The notes under the pieces: generated by a model
Databases searched by the model: none
Told to the model about the DNA's origin: nothing
What the model saw: only the letters and a program-made list of their open reading frames with translations
Translations under genes and position numbers: made by a program
Assembly: GCA_963920525.1 (NCBI GenBank)
Contig: OY986439.1
Span: forward strand, 34,293,819-34,357,818
Length of the DNA: 64,000 bases
Direction: 5' to 3'
Source of the DNA: Dichetophora obliterata
Taxonomy: Eukaryota; Arthropoda; Insecta; Diptera; Sciomyzidae
Part shown: in pieces, positions 9,690 to 21,528 of the stretch
Layout of the letters: every line of letters starts with the position of its first letter
How positions within the stretch are numbered: position 1 is the first letter of the stretch

Positions 9690-12600
9690 ATACATATAAG
9701 ACACATAAAATAGAATGTGTGCTTGTTTATTTGTTTGTTTGTTTATACCTTATAGGAGACCAAACCTCTGGACCGATCTTCCTGAAATTTTCACAGCATT
9801 TAACTGGGACTCTGGCATGATTAATAGGGTACTTTTTTAGACCACGCCCACTTTTACGCCCACTTTTTAAAAATTATGTAATTGCTCCCATATAGTTTTT
9901 AACAGATTTACTTCAAATTGTATACACATTATACCCCAGGCGAGGTAGAAATAAGCATTTCTAACGTCACGCCCCTTTCACGCCCCCTTTCACGCCCCCT
10001 TTCACGCCTTCTTTCACGCCCCTTTCACGCCCCCTTTCACGCCCCCTTTCACGCCCCCTTTCACGCCCCCTTTCACGCCCCTTTTCACGCCCCCTTTTAC
10101 GCCCCTTTTCACGCCAAATTTAAGTTTTAAACTTTTTGCTCTCTGTACAAATTTGTTCCTTCCAACGGATTATTTTGTATTTGGTAGTATATTGCTCTTA
10201 ATACTGTTAACTTCGCCATATTACTATAAACCACGCCCACTTCACCGCCCATTTTTTAATTCAGATGCTTACTTATACCACTAACAATATTTGCTATACA
10301 AAATACTTTTTTGTAATATGTATTTACCTAAAGTTTTATATACTTTTTATCTACAGGTAAGGTAGCCATAGATTTTTTTATAACCAAATCCCCCTTTTTC
10401 GCCCCATTTTACTTTAATTATAATTAATCTGCTTTCAATATGGTATCTATATCTATACATATAAAATGAATGTGTGTTTGTTTATTTGTTTGTTTGTTTG
10501 TTTGTACCTTATAGGAGACCAAACCTCTGGACTGATCTTCCTGAAATTTTCACAGAATTTAACTGGGTCTCTGGCATGATTAATAGGGTACTTTTTTCGA
10601 CCACGCCCACTTTTACGCCCACTTTTAAAATTATGTAATTGCTCCCATATAGTTTTTAACAGATTTACTTCAAATTGTATACACATTATACTCCAGGCGA
10701 GGTAGAAATAAACATTTCTTACGCCACGCCCCCTTTCACGCCCCTTTTCACGCCAAATTTAAGTTTTAAACTTTTTGTTCTCTGTACAAATTTGTTCCTT
10801 CCAACGGATTATTTTTTATTTGGTAGTATATTGCTCTTAATGCTGTTAACGCCGCCATATTACTATGAACCACGCCCACTTCACCGCTCCCTTTTTTAAT
10901 TCAGATACTTACTTATACCACTAACAATGTTTGCTATACAAAATACTTTTTTTGTAATATGTATTAACCTAAAGTTTTATATACTTTTTATCTACAGGTA
11001 AGGTAGCCATAGATTTTTTTATTATCAAATCCCCCTTTTTCGCCCCATTTTACTTTAATAATAATTAATCTGCTTTCAATATGGTATCTATATCTTTACA
11101 TATAAAATGGAATGTGTGTTTGTTTATTTGTTTGTTTGTTTGTTTGTTTGTACCTCATAGGAGACCAAACCTCTGGACTGATCTTCCTGAAATTTTCACA
11201 GCATTTAATTGGGACTCTGGCATGATTAATAGGGCACTTTTTTCGACCACGCCCACTTTTACGCCCACTTTTTTAAAATTATGTAATTGCTCCCATATAG
11301 TTTTTAACAGATTTACTTCAAATTGTATACACATTATACCCCAGGTAGTATATTGCTCTTAATGCTGTTAACGTCGCCATATTACTATGAACCACGCCCA
11401 CTTCACCGCCCCTTTTTTTAATTCAGATACTTATACCACTAACAATGTTTGCTATACAAAATTTTTTGTAATATGTATTTACCTAAAGTTTTATATACTT
11501 TTTATCTACAGGTAAGGTAGCCATAGATTTTTTCTATAACCAAATCCCCCTTTTTCGCCCCATTTTACTTTAATTATAATTAATCTGCTTTCAATATGGT
11601 ATATATTTGGTGCCTTTAAAAAGTGTTGATGCACAAAAACATTCTGAAATAATTTTTTTATTATTATTTTTTTTTTTAAAAATTATTATCAACACAATTA
11701 AATTTGAATATTAATATTGCACTACTTTTCCTTCAAGTGTAACATGAGGTGCGATTGCCATGTTACTATGATTCTGGAAGGAATAATAGGCTATATGAAG
11801 TTTTTATTGGACAAAGGGGCGGGGCACCTTCCATATAACCCAAAATTTAAATCGCCATATTTTGGGCATTTTTTGACCTACGTCGATGATATTTGGTACA
11901 TATGGTATTGGCATAATTAGGAATACGTACCAGGAGAAAATTGGGTGGGACCACGCCTCTTTTCAGGAAAATTAAAATCGCAATATAGTCTTAACTATTG
12001 GACCGATCTTCAATAAATTTTCACAATAGGATAATATTACGAAATAATAAATTCTTAACTATATAAAGTTGTGAGTGGACAAAGGGGCATAGCCTCGCCC
12101 ATATAACCCAAAATTTAAAATCGTCATATCTTGGGCTTTTTTTGACCAACGGCGGCAGTATTTGCTATATATGGTATTGGCATGAATAGAAATACTTACC
12201 AAAAGAAAAGTGGGTGGAGCACGCCCCTTTGTTTGCGATATATTGGAGGCTGGACCTGTTAACCGATCTTAAATTTTCACAGCGTGCAGCTTTGACTCAG
12301 GAATACTAATAACATGATAATATTTTTCAACCATGCGCACTTCTGCACCTACTTTTTTACTACGTTTATTAACGCCTTTACCTCAAATTTAAAATACATA
12401 ATAACTAAAATACCCCACTATTTCTCCCACAACTTTCTGCAAAACAGCTGATTTTGTAATATGTGTTAATTAAAATAGAGAGTGGCGTAACCCCATTCTC
12501 ATTCTCCCACAACTGACTGCGAAACAGCTGATTGTGTAATTGCTGCTTTTTTATTGGTATAAAAATAAAAAGGGGGAGCATGAAGCAAATTACATGCGGT

Positions 12601-12757
12601 TCAGTGCTGAATTCTAATTGGTTTCCAACAAAAAAAAAGGGGAGAAGCGTTGCAGTAATTAAATTAAAATTAAATACATAAATTTGTGTAAATATATAAA
12701 TACATTTAATTTTATTTTATAAAGAGGGGGGTAGCGAAGCACACCGGGCTCAGCTAG
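9690..12757 (+). mobile_element. Helitron-like element with tandemly multiplied body
   Basis: The 3' end reads GCGAAGCACACCGGGCTCAG then CTAG followed by T, the CTRR-T configuration of Helitrons, with a small subterminal hairpin. The body starts with TATA-rich sequence and TTTG repeats, followed by GACCGATCTTCCTGAAATTT and CCACGCCCACTTTTACGCCC blocks. Three head-to-tail monomers begin near 9690, 10442 and 11083 and end near 10441, 11082 and 11600. No Rep/helicase frame is present, so it is non-autonomous. The 5' terminus of the first monomer is unclear because the palindromic MITE abuts it. Confidence 0.75.
9966..10115 (+). repeat. 12-bp minisatellite (TTTCACGCCCCC)n in the first Helitron monomer
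   Basis: About 13 units of a CACGCCCC(C)TTT repeat lie in tandem. The second monomer (about 10725-10760) has only two, and the third lacks the block together with its flanking segment. The peptide-like frame across it is an artefact of the 12-bp period. Confidence 0.9.
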
Positions 12758-12967
12758 TATACATACAAGATTTAGACGGGGATCAGAGAAAAAAAATTCA
12801 AAATAGTATCTATCGCGATTTGACGCCAGGGTAGGTAGGAGGTGGTCCTACTTATTAATTGTTTACCACCAACATTTTTTCTTATCATACCTACCCACCA
12901 ACCTGCTGTTAGACCCCCATCAAAAATACAAAACAGAAAGACAAATGTAGAAAAATTTTCATATGTA

Positions 12968-13911
12968 CAGGGTTGCCCATATTCGACGGACCCATGTTTT
13001 TTTTAAAAAAATCAAAGAAAAAAATAAAAATTTGGCGGTTGGCAATCTTAATCATTTAATTTGTTCCAAGTAGATTTGTTTACATCAATTTTTGAATATG
13101 ATATCTCTCAAATGGCCGCCTCTGGCGTTGATGACGTATTGTGCCCTTTTTGCAGCATTTTCCATCGTTTTCGCCAACATTTCGGCCGGAATAGCGGCTA
13201 TTTCTTCACGAATGTTGTCCTTGAGCTCTTCTACGGTCCTTGGCTTGTTAACGTAAACCTTTGACTTCAAATATCCCCACAAGAAGAAGTCAGGCGGCGT
13301 CAAATCGGGCGAACGCGGTGGCCAGTCCAAATCACCACTTTTCGACATCAAACGGCCCGGAAACAAATTCTTCAGAAAATCGATTGTTATGCGACTTGTG
13401 TGCGGTGTAGCGCCGTCTTGTTGAAACCAGAACTGCCTCATACGCTTTCGACGAATAATTGGCATCACAAAATTGGTCATCATGTCGCGATAACGCTCCT
13501 GGTTGATGGTAACAGCATGGCCATTTTCATTTTGGAAGAAAAACGGCCCAATGACCGTTTTCGCACTAACGCCGCACCAAACTGTGACTTTTTCGTCATG
13601 AAGAGGCACTTCTTGAATCTCCTGAGGATTTTCAGTGGCATAAATACGGCAATTTTGCTTATTTACGGTCCCATTCAATGTGCACTTCTCACATTTTTTA
13701 ATCTTTTAAAAGCACGTTGAGTTTTCACAATTGACTTCTTCTGTTGAATGTAAATTTCAACTATTTCAGAGCGCTCGCGTGGCGTGTATTGTTCCATGGT
13801 AAAAATCTGCTTGGACTGACGCTTCAAACGCGGTATGTCATTAAGCGATCTGACATCTCTGTCAAAAGTTATGGCATTGCCAGATGGGTCCGTCGAATAT
13901 GGGCAACCCTG
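12968..13911 (-). mobile_element. Deleted Tc1/mariner-group element, 944 bp, TA TSD
   Basis: The termini CAGGGTTGCCCATATTCGAC are present at both ends in inverted orientation, followed by GGACCCAT on each side. TA flanks at 12966-12967 and 13912-13913. The coding region between them is an internally deleted transposase on the minus strand. Confidence 0.9.
13085..13797 (-). pseudogene. Internally deleted mariner-group transposase (DUF4817-type N-terminus)
   Basis: The start ATG at 13797 gives MEQYTPRERSEIVEIY, the helix-turn-helix start typical of this transposase group. After about 35 residues the frame is cut near 13685 and resumes in another frame at NGTVNKQNC. From there about 195 residues continue to the stop, carrying the second aspartate in QQDGATPHTS and the third in RSPDLTPPDFFLWGYLK. 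In this family the first catalytic aspartate lies just before the NGTVNKQ segment, so the deletion removed the DNA-binding linker and that residue. The product cannot be an active DDE transposase. Confidence 0.9.
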
Positions 13912-13913
13912 TA

Positions 13914-15289
13914 CTTGAATGGGGTTAACTTGAGAGGGGTCAAATGTACGAAAAAGTCTTATTATATTTTGTACATCGAACATTTTTTTTTAAACTTACC
14001 CAACACTTATTTGCCACCGTTCTGGTGGACCCTATACAAAAAGCACATAATAAAAAGAGAAATATGAAGAAAAGGCTTCATATCTCTACCGACTTGATGT
14101 CAAGAAGGGTAAAATGTATAAGCTGGGGTGCCAACACGTAACTTGATACAATCGAGGATTGTAAATTGACCTTCAGCTCCAAACAAATCTTTCCTAGATG
14201 AATGTTACTTGAAACGAGTTTTAATTCCGATTTGAACTCTAAATGTCATTGTGATCTATGATGTAAAGTGTCAAACAGGTATTTTTTAATCTTACATTTT
14301 TTAATCATTTTCCAAGTCCAACGAAAAAAATTGATATTCTTTGAGTCGAAAAGTGAGGATGAAGAAAGAGATGTTACTAAAATTACAAGAAGGTATTTTA
14401 GAGATAAAAGCAACCACCTAGAATTAGATTAAAATGAGTAAGTGTTCAAAAAAAAAAGACAAAAAGGTTGTTTGAATTTTATTTTTCCGAGCACAAATAG
14501 AGATTAAAAATTTGACAGATCTATTTCTTATTACCTATTATAAAAGTTTTTATTTTTAAAATAATTAATAGAGTACATTTTTTTCTTTTACACCTATGTT
14601 CGTAATTGTATTTTTAAAACAATTCATAGAGTATATTTATTTTTCTTTAACACCTATATTCATAACATTTTTGCACAGAGATAAAAACATTAATGGAGTT
14701 CACGATATAGTGCAAATGGTCTTGCATGAGTGCATTTGCAAAATATTATTGCATATATTTGCACTACACTAACAAAATACACAGATTTGCACTAACTACA
14801 TTCTTGCAGCAATGCAACACTAAAAACCTGTAGCTTACAAATGCTACGCATGTGCAACACTGGATTGCAAGCTCAATCGAACAATCAGCTGGGCCGGAAA
14901 GTGTAGACAAATTAATTTTGTGTGAGAAACCAAAATAGTCTATTATTGACTCTTTTTCACTTTTTCTCGGCATAACATTGCAGATTTAAGCAAAATATAA
15001 GAAATTATTACTTCACAATATATTTTTTTTTTATTTTCTTTTATAAATCAGCTGTGTATTAATTTTGTCAGAAGTGTTGCAGAGTAATCCAAAAAGAGCT
15101 GTTCACAATTGATTGCAAATGTTTGCACTTGCATAATTTTGCAATCTGGTGCAAATAAGATCGTGATCTGCCCTATTATCATCTATCTTTACATTGTTTG
15201 CATCGCTGAGTTGCTTATCATTGCGCATTCTGTTTTGATTTCTTTCGCAAACGACTGGAACAGCGACTGCAAGTAGATGATATAGGAAA
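13914..15289. other. No gene seen; weak fold-back between about 14690 and 15180
   Basis: TTCACGAT near 14700 and its inverse near 15165 border a region rich in TTTGCA and TGCAA motifs on both strands. The arms match poorly and no TSD is visible. The rest is featureless AT-rich DNA. Confidence 0.35.
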
Positions 15290-16435
15290 TAAAATATGAC
15301 TTTTACTTTTGATCGAAAAAATAAAAAGTCAAATTTTAACTGTTATTATGCCCGTATGACACTACGTTTTTTTCTGTTTTTTTAGTGTATTTTATGATGT
15401 TTTTCGAGCGAAAGAGCAGGTCATATTAAGAATCCGAAGTGGTGTAAACGAGAAAGCTATCTGCTGAAAAACGAAGTAAAAACAAACGAAAAACAATCTA
15501 GCCTATTAAAAACATAGTAGCCAACTCGTATTTCGTTAGGTTTTTTGATAGTTGTCTGTATTTCGGTAATTTTTCGTTATTTGACCAAATGTGTTATTTT
15601 ATAAAAACAAATTAAAAATAAAACGTCATCGTCTGTCCACTTAATTTTCATATTTAAAAGTTTTGAAAATGACTCTTTTTAACTGAACGCGATTTAAACA
15701 GATTTTTTTTAGCCGGAAACAAAAAGTTAAAAATCAGTTTTTTACGCAAACCATTTGTTTCCCGCTAACATATTGCCGAATCGTTTTTGTAATTTTTTTT
15801 GTCGGTTTTTCGTTAGTATTTAAAATAAAAAATACAATAAAAAAAAAACAGAACAAAAACGTAGTGTCATATGGGCATTAGTTGATCAAAAAAATGAAAG
15901 TAAAATTTTAACTTTTAACTTTTTTATTTAACTTTTATATATGAAGTGTTCTCGCGAATAACGTTGTAAACGACTAAATTGTAATTGTTCACTTTGATTC
16001 ATTTTACAAACACTTTAATTCATTTTTATTAATTTTTTTTGGGTATGCGATAAAAATACCCCAAAATGCTCAACTGCTTACTCAGTTCTGTTTGTATATA
16101 ACATAAGAGAGTGATTCGAACCAGTATTCGCAAAAAAAAAAACAACACAAAAAATGTCGTTTACAACGAAAATAGCGATTATGCTTCATTTGATCAAAAA
16201 ATTTAAAGTCGAATTTTAACTTTTATTTTTGATCAAAAAAAAAAAATAAAAGATAAATTTTAACTTATATTTTATATCGAAAAAATAAAAGTTAAATTTT
16301 AACTTTTGTTATTTACAAAAAAAAAAAAAAAAAAAAATATAATTCAAATTTCAACTCTTATATTTGATCAAAAAATAAAAGTCAGATTTTAACTCTGATT
16401 TTTGATCGAAAAAAATTGAAATTTTAAAATATCGA
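15290..16435. repeat. AT-rich tandem repeat built on a palindromic GATC-centred unit
   Basis: Units of roughly 35-50 bases, each with TTTTGATCNAAAAAATAAAA then AAATTTTAACTTTT, occur near 15310, 15884, 16192, 16231, 16277, 16367 and 16404. The array is split by a MITE at 15349-15877 and by unrelated sequence at about 15940-16180. Confidence 0.6.
15349..15877. mobile_element. 529-bp MITE with TTA TSD
   Basis: The ends are TGCCCGTATGACACTACG and, inverted, TGCCCATATGACACTACG, followed by T-rich CTGTTTTTTT on both arms. TTA lies outside at 15346-15348 and 15878-15880. It sits within the palindromic AT repeat. No coding capacity. Confidence 0.8.
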
Positions 16436-16831
16436 GAAAAAGTAAAATCATTAAATATTATTATTCCTTATCTAACAAGCATCACATTACTACATTCAAA
16501 TATCGAATAGACTTACTCTTTTCATTTGACTTTTTGAAAAGAAATTTCGAAAATAACTGTTATTTTGTGTCCTTAGTTTTTATTTATACCGTATCTAAGC
16601 AATGTCTTTGAAATTTTAAGGTTTAATTTAATGTACAAAAATAATTTATTCCACAAACATTTTTATCTTTTGGGCTAAGCAATTTTTTTTTGTATCAAAG
16701 GGTTTATTTTTAAACATTTTTAAAAGTATTGAAAAAGAATATTTTGAAAAATGAATTTTCCAAATAAATTTCATTATTTGTAAATTTGTGTTGCTAGCTA
16801 CAAGCAAGACATACTACACAAATGAGTCAAG

Positions 16832-18012
16832 ACTACCCAGTAGTCCACGGCATCACTGACGAACTTTTCATGATGACTTCTTAAAGTAACTTTCTGCATG
16901 AGCTGGACTTAAAAACATTTCATACAAAATGTAATGCAAAGCAGCAAAAAACTTGTTTGTCTTGTGCGTCTTTCTTGCGGCGCACAGTGGCTCGAACGAT
17001 CGGTTTGAGCGCTAAAAACTATAAAATGCAATTTTCCAAATTTTTTAAACTTTTTTGCAGTCTAAATAAAAATTGTACAAGATTTTCAAAATTGTTATCG
17101 TTTTTGATATGTCTTTAATACTTTTTGAGATATAGGGTTCGAAATTTCGAACTAATTTGTTCTATGTGCAACATAGATTAGTTTATAGTTTATATTCAGT
17201 ATTTTTTTAGCAATTTTGAACTGATCCTGTATATAAACTGCTAGAGACATATGGTTGCGGTTTTTATCAAATTACGAATGGGATATCTATAAGATCTAAT
17301 CATCTTCCAAAATTATAAAATTGTTTATTGTTAGACCACAGAAACTACATGAAATGAGTCCTTATTTTTCACAATTTTTGATTTTTAAAGCCTAAAAAGT
17401 AAGGAACTAAGAAAAACAATGATCAGTATAGGAGACATGAATCCTCGGATTATCATCTTTACATCCATAAAATAATTTTTGCTAACATCTGCCATCTGTT
17501 GAACAAACTTTTAATTTTAATAAAAAATTACGAGATTTCCTGGTTTAATGATTTCTCATTGTTTATTAATAAACTCATCGAAATTATTTAATCTGTTATT
17601 TATGCACTACTTTTTATGAATTTTGAGGTATATATTCCAAAAATAACAAACATTTTTCTCCTGAGCGGCATTTTAAGGATATAAAAAATAACATTTTCGG
17701 TCCTTTTTCCACTTTAGCGAAATTTCTTCAAAGTTTCGGCATTGCATTCCTTCACGAATTTTCTTTTCGATATTCAATTCGCTAACGAAATTTCCTCAAG
17801 TTGGTTAACGAAGCTTCCTCAATATTTGGATATTGGGTTCGTGCATGATAAATCTTATCGTTTCAGCATTGCGTTCTTGCACGAATTTGAAATATTTATA
17901 TTGAATTTTCGTCAGTGAAATGTATGGTCAAATCAGCATGTTTCGTTAAGGATTAGGAAAAATCGTACATGATTCATTTGAGATTTTTTCAAGACTGGAC
18001 CTACTGGGTAGT
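16832..18012. mobile_element. Candidate TIR element bounded by ACTACCCAGTAG
   Basis: ACTACCCAGTAG at 16832 and its exact inverse ending at 18012 enclose 1.18 kb without a gene. The adjacent bases (TCCA and TGGAC) are also partly complementary. No TSD could be recognised. Inside, about 17700-17940 has degenerate repeats containing CACGAATTT and GCATTGC motifs. Confidence 0.45.
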
Positions 18013-20429
18013 GAACTTATTGTGTAAAACGCAAGCTATTACCTCACTTGGTGTTTTTTGTCTGGCAATTCCATTGCCATATGCATAAGAACAAACCATT
18101 TTCTCTCACTCTAAATTTTCCTTTAAACCATATTGTCAGATAAAAAAATCGAATGCAAGTGACTGCGTTCGTTTTACAAAATAAGGCATTAAATCAAAGC
18201 TGAACTTGTCATTATTTATAAATTATCCTCTTAATTATTTTAATTTTGAAAATTATAAATATGTTTTAACTCGTTTAAGCAAAATCTTGATAACCGTAAT
18301 CATATTGCGGTTGCAGCTTTATTCCCTAAATCGTTTTTTTTGGCTTCCGAACAAAATCAAAGCCAAGATTTTTATCACACGTCGCACCTTTTTTAAAGTT
18401 CTTCACTTAACAGCAGTAACTTTTTTTATATTTTTTATATCTATCGATATCTCTGTTGTTGCTTGCATGTCATGACAATTTAATGATGAATTAAGTCTTG
18501 CCACCTGATGTAAATAACTGTAAAAAAGGAATATCTCACACATGCACTTTGATCTGTCGCACGCGCAGAGACATCATCAACATATTGACAGAGTGTTGAT
18601 GATGTCGTCTCACTTACTTTGGTGATAAATATACGTTATTGGTATTTATTTTGTAAGCTGCCATTTAAGCCACATTTACTTAGTCGTATTTGAGAAAAAG
18701 TAATAAAGTGTTAGCAGAAACAAATACTTAGAAGAGAAAATTTTGAATAGTGTTGGAAGTGGTTGGTAAGAAAAAATGTTTAATATCTTTGCTTCAATGC
18801 TTACTCTAAAATTCCTGTTCGCACTTCAATCGGTAGTCGTTACTGGGTACCGTACCATATCAGCCTACATTTTTTGTTGCCGACTGTTGGCATCAGCTGC
18901 CGAATGTGTTGATGCTGCTTCTCTTAAAAGGGTAGGTATTTAAAAATACTACGTGTGCAAAAACTCGAAAATCATTGATTGCCATGCCTAACGACAGAAT
19001 ATGACTAAAAGCGAGATTCGATCCTGAACAAGGCGTTCTTTTTTCTACTGCTTCCCTACCATACTTACTTCCCTCAAACCATACATTCCTAAATTCGGTT
19101 AGTCGCTCATGCATTGCCCATAGATTTGTTGAATTTCTTTTTCTGTGAATTCACTTTGATTCTATTCGTCGATTGAAGCAATGGCAAAGGCATGGTTGGG
19201 CATTAAAAAGATTTATTTGGGGTTAACTTTGGTTTCAAGTTTCATCGGCGTCATTCTAAGAAATAAATATTTGGAGCACGAATATGGTGTTGATTGGTAT
19301 GCCGAGCAAATAATAAATTAATGATTTCCAACGACCCAATACACACAACAAATACATATATAAAAACAACACCATAATGCAACACATCCGGTTGTATAGA
19401 CCTAAATGCTGTATATAGCCAAATCCTTAAAATTCTAATCGGCAAAAAGTGAAAAATTCATAATCATTAAATCAGCCGATTATTCATTTCCAAACTAAGG
19501 TTCTTTTCCACTCATTTGCCTTTGCACACACATCTTTGAACACATCTGTTCATGTTGTACAACAACATAAATCAACGCTGCTTTGATATCCATAACTTTT
19601 GGCGTTTTGATGCATTGAAAATTTCGCATCTATGTTATGTTATACACTGTAAAAAAGGTTGCTTTGTATGATTTTGGTGGTAAACGCAATCTGCTTTGTG
19701 GTAAGAATTTTTTGACGAAATAGCTTGGAGCAAACTAATATGCTTTTACTATTGTCAAAATGAAAGAGAGTTATGCGAGAACGTTAAAAACATTCTGTTA
19801 TGCAGATTTTAGTTTTATCTGCACGGAGGATAGTGTAGCATGACGACGTCGGAAGTGGCTTTCTGCTCGTGAGCTTCGTGCCCTGGAGTGTCGCTATTTG
19901 TACTTTGAGCTTGTTGTTATTATTGTTGCTTCTTCATAACTTACTTAACCTAAAGCTCTAAATTAAATCTTTAAAAATAATTAAAGGCCACAATTAATTA
20001 AAAAAAACAACTATATTTATATTTTATGCTAAATTTAATGGCTGATATATGATGATGATTTTGTTTGGATTTTCTATTAAAATAAGCGAAATATGTAAAC
20101 ATTTTTAAGCAAACATTATGTTTTTAGATATAAAATTTTTTCTACATATAAAAAAAAAAACATATTGACTTGTGCCAATTATCAATATCACTAAATTAAA
20201 ATTCTTTAATTGCGAGACAATTCTCAGAAAAATTTCCAACTATTCTTTTTATGCATAAGTATACTCTTTATTACAGAATATTTTTAATGCAGTCGTTTGT
20301 TAAGATAAATAAATGAAAAGAAAATTTTTTGCTTGTAATAACGTATGCATAATGAAATTTAAAAACTGTATTAATAAAAAACTGCAAAATTGGTAAAGTT
20401 TATTTTAAAAGAAACTTATAAAATTAAAG
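18013..20429. other. No gene seen
   Basis: AT-rich DNA of mixed composition. I read all six frames for recognisable domains and saw none. There is no obvious repeat structure. Confidence 0.5.
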
Positions 20430-20890
20430 TTAATGCAGAAAAAAATTGGACCCAATACGTGAGGCCTTGCGAAAATTTAGAGGCACTTTTTCCATTGGAC
20501 CTGTAAATACCGTTGTTAGCACTTTGATAAGCTCCGTTTTTATTTTGGCTATCAAATTTTTTGTGGTTTTGGGCCGAAAGTTATTGTCATATATTCTTCG
20601 TTTAAGATTATCCCAAAAGTCGTCGATTTGACGAAGTTGCGGTACGTTTGGAGGGTTATTCTCCTTATGTATATAGGGTATTCGAAGCCTATACATAGCT
20701 TCTAAGCTCTGTTGACAGTAATGGCTTGATGTCAGGCCAAAACACTATAATTTTATTGTTGTGTTTGCTTCTTATAAAGTCAGTTACTTTTGGCAAACAG
20801 AAACTGACATACCGTTCACCATTGACGGCTAAAAGCCCAACCAAGTTATGCTTAAGCAAACAAAAGTCTCAGAGAAAAATTGACGAAAAG
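20430..20890 (-). pseudogene. Relic of rosa-like mariner transposase, C-terminal part
   Basis: The frame at 20430-20696 reads KENNPPNVPQLRQIDDFWDN, the segment with the third catalytic aspartate in rosa-type (DD41D) mariners. Upstream, 20697-20850 gives residues resembling the block before it, including KIIVFWPDI, where the second aspartate sits, but with one stop and a shift before the PPNVP block. The N-terminal half of the transposase and both TIRs are missing. The family assignment comes from these two motifs and is moderately secure. Confidence 0.7.
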
Positions 20891-21496
20891 CATGATTAGA
20901 AAAGTAGAGTAGAAAAGTAGCCCAAGTTTGTAGATATCATGCTTAAGCCTAGTACTCTGTTCGTTTGCGTGAAATTTCGCTGGATTTTCTGACTTAAAGT
21001 TTGTTGCGAGAAATTCCTATGGCAATGTTTCTCAGAGAGACTCAGAGAATAAGTTAGGAGATTTCATATGATCTCTATCTTTTCACTTCAAAATAAATAC
21101 CCGCTTGTAAAATATGACTATGTTCACTTCACGGCACGCATACACATTCACAAAGATAAAACCCAAGAATTGGATTTGATGGAGGTGGTGAAAGAGTTTG
21201 CTTCCCGCAAGGACAGTAAAAAAATTTTTGGAAGAATTTAAATTGATATAACTTTTTTTACCTCATTGCATTTAAAACCATGCAAAGATATACATAGTCT
21301 TGCTTTATAAAAGCAACAATTATTTCTTATATTTTCATATTACCATAGGAAAGATGCTTTAAAAAATTATCTCTAATATAGAAATTGGACAAACTTTTAA
21401 GAATAATGAAATTTTAATTTTCTTTATTCAGTTTTATTTTTTTTTTTATTTTGAAACTAAAATAAAAACTTTGTTTTGTTTTGTGATTTGTTTTTG

Positions 21497-21528
21497 CCCC
21501 CAGATGAATTTAGCTTCCGACGCCCTTG
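21497..21528. mobile_element. Solo right terminus of a hAT MITE like the one at 3662-3924
   Basis: TGCCCCCAGATGAATTTAGC followed by TTCCGACGCCCTTG matches the right end of the 3662-3924 element over about 32 bases. No partner left end was found upstream, so this is a truncated copy. Its end abuts the start of the repeat at 21529. Confidence 0.6.

Noticed and set aside
9966..10115. Possible CRISPR-like array
   Set aside because: Units are contiguous 12-mers with no spacers, in a eukaryotic TE.
9918..10130. Open frame encoding a repetitive SRPLSRPL/HAPF peptide
   Set aside because: It is the translation of the 12-bp CACGCCCCTTT minisatellite inside a Helitron; any frame stays open through such a period.
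14690..15180. Fold-back element with TTCACGAT ends
   Set aside because: Arms match only in short TTTGCA-type words and no TSD is visible; kept as a weak remark only.
18206..18475. Hydrophobic open frame of 89 codons
   Set aside because: It lacks an ATG start and its hydrophobicity follows from T-rich DNA; no gene context.
19851..19866. Possible left end of the hAT MITE family (GACGTCGGAAGTGG)
   Set aside because: Only GTCGGAAG matches; the flanking terminus and G-run are absent.
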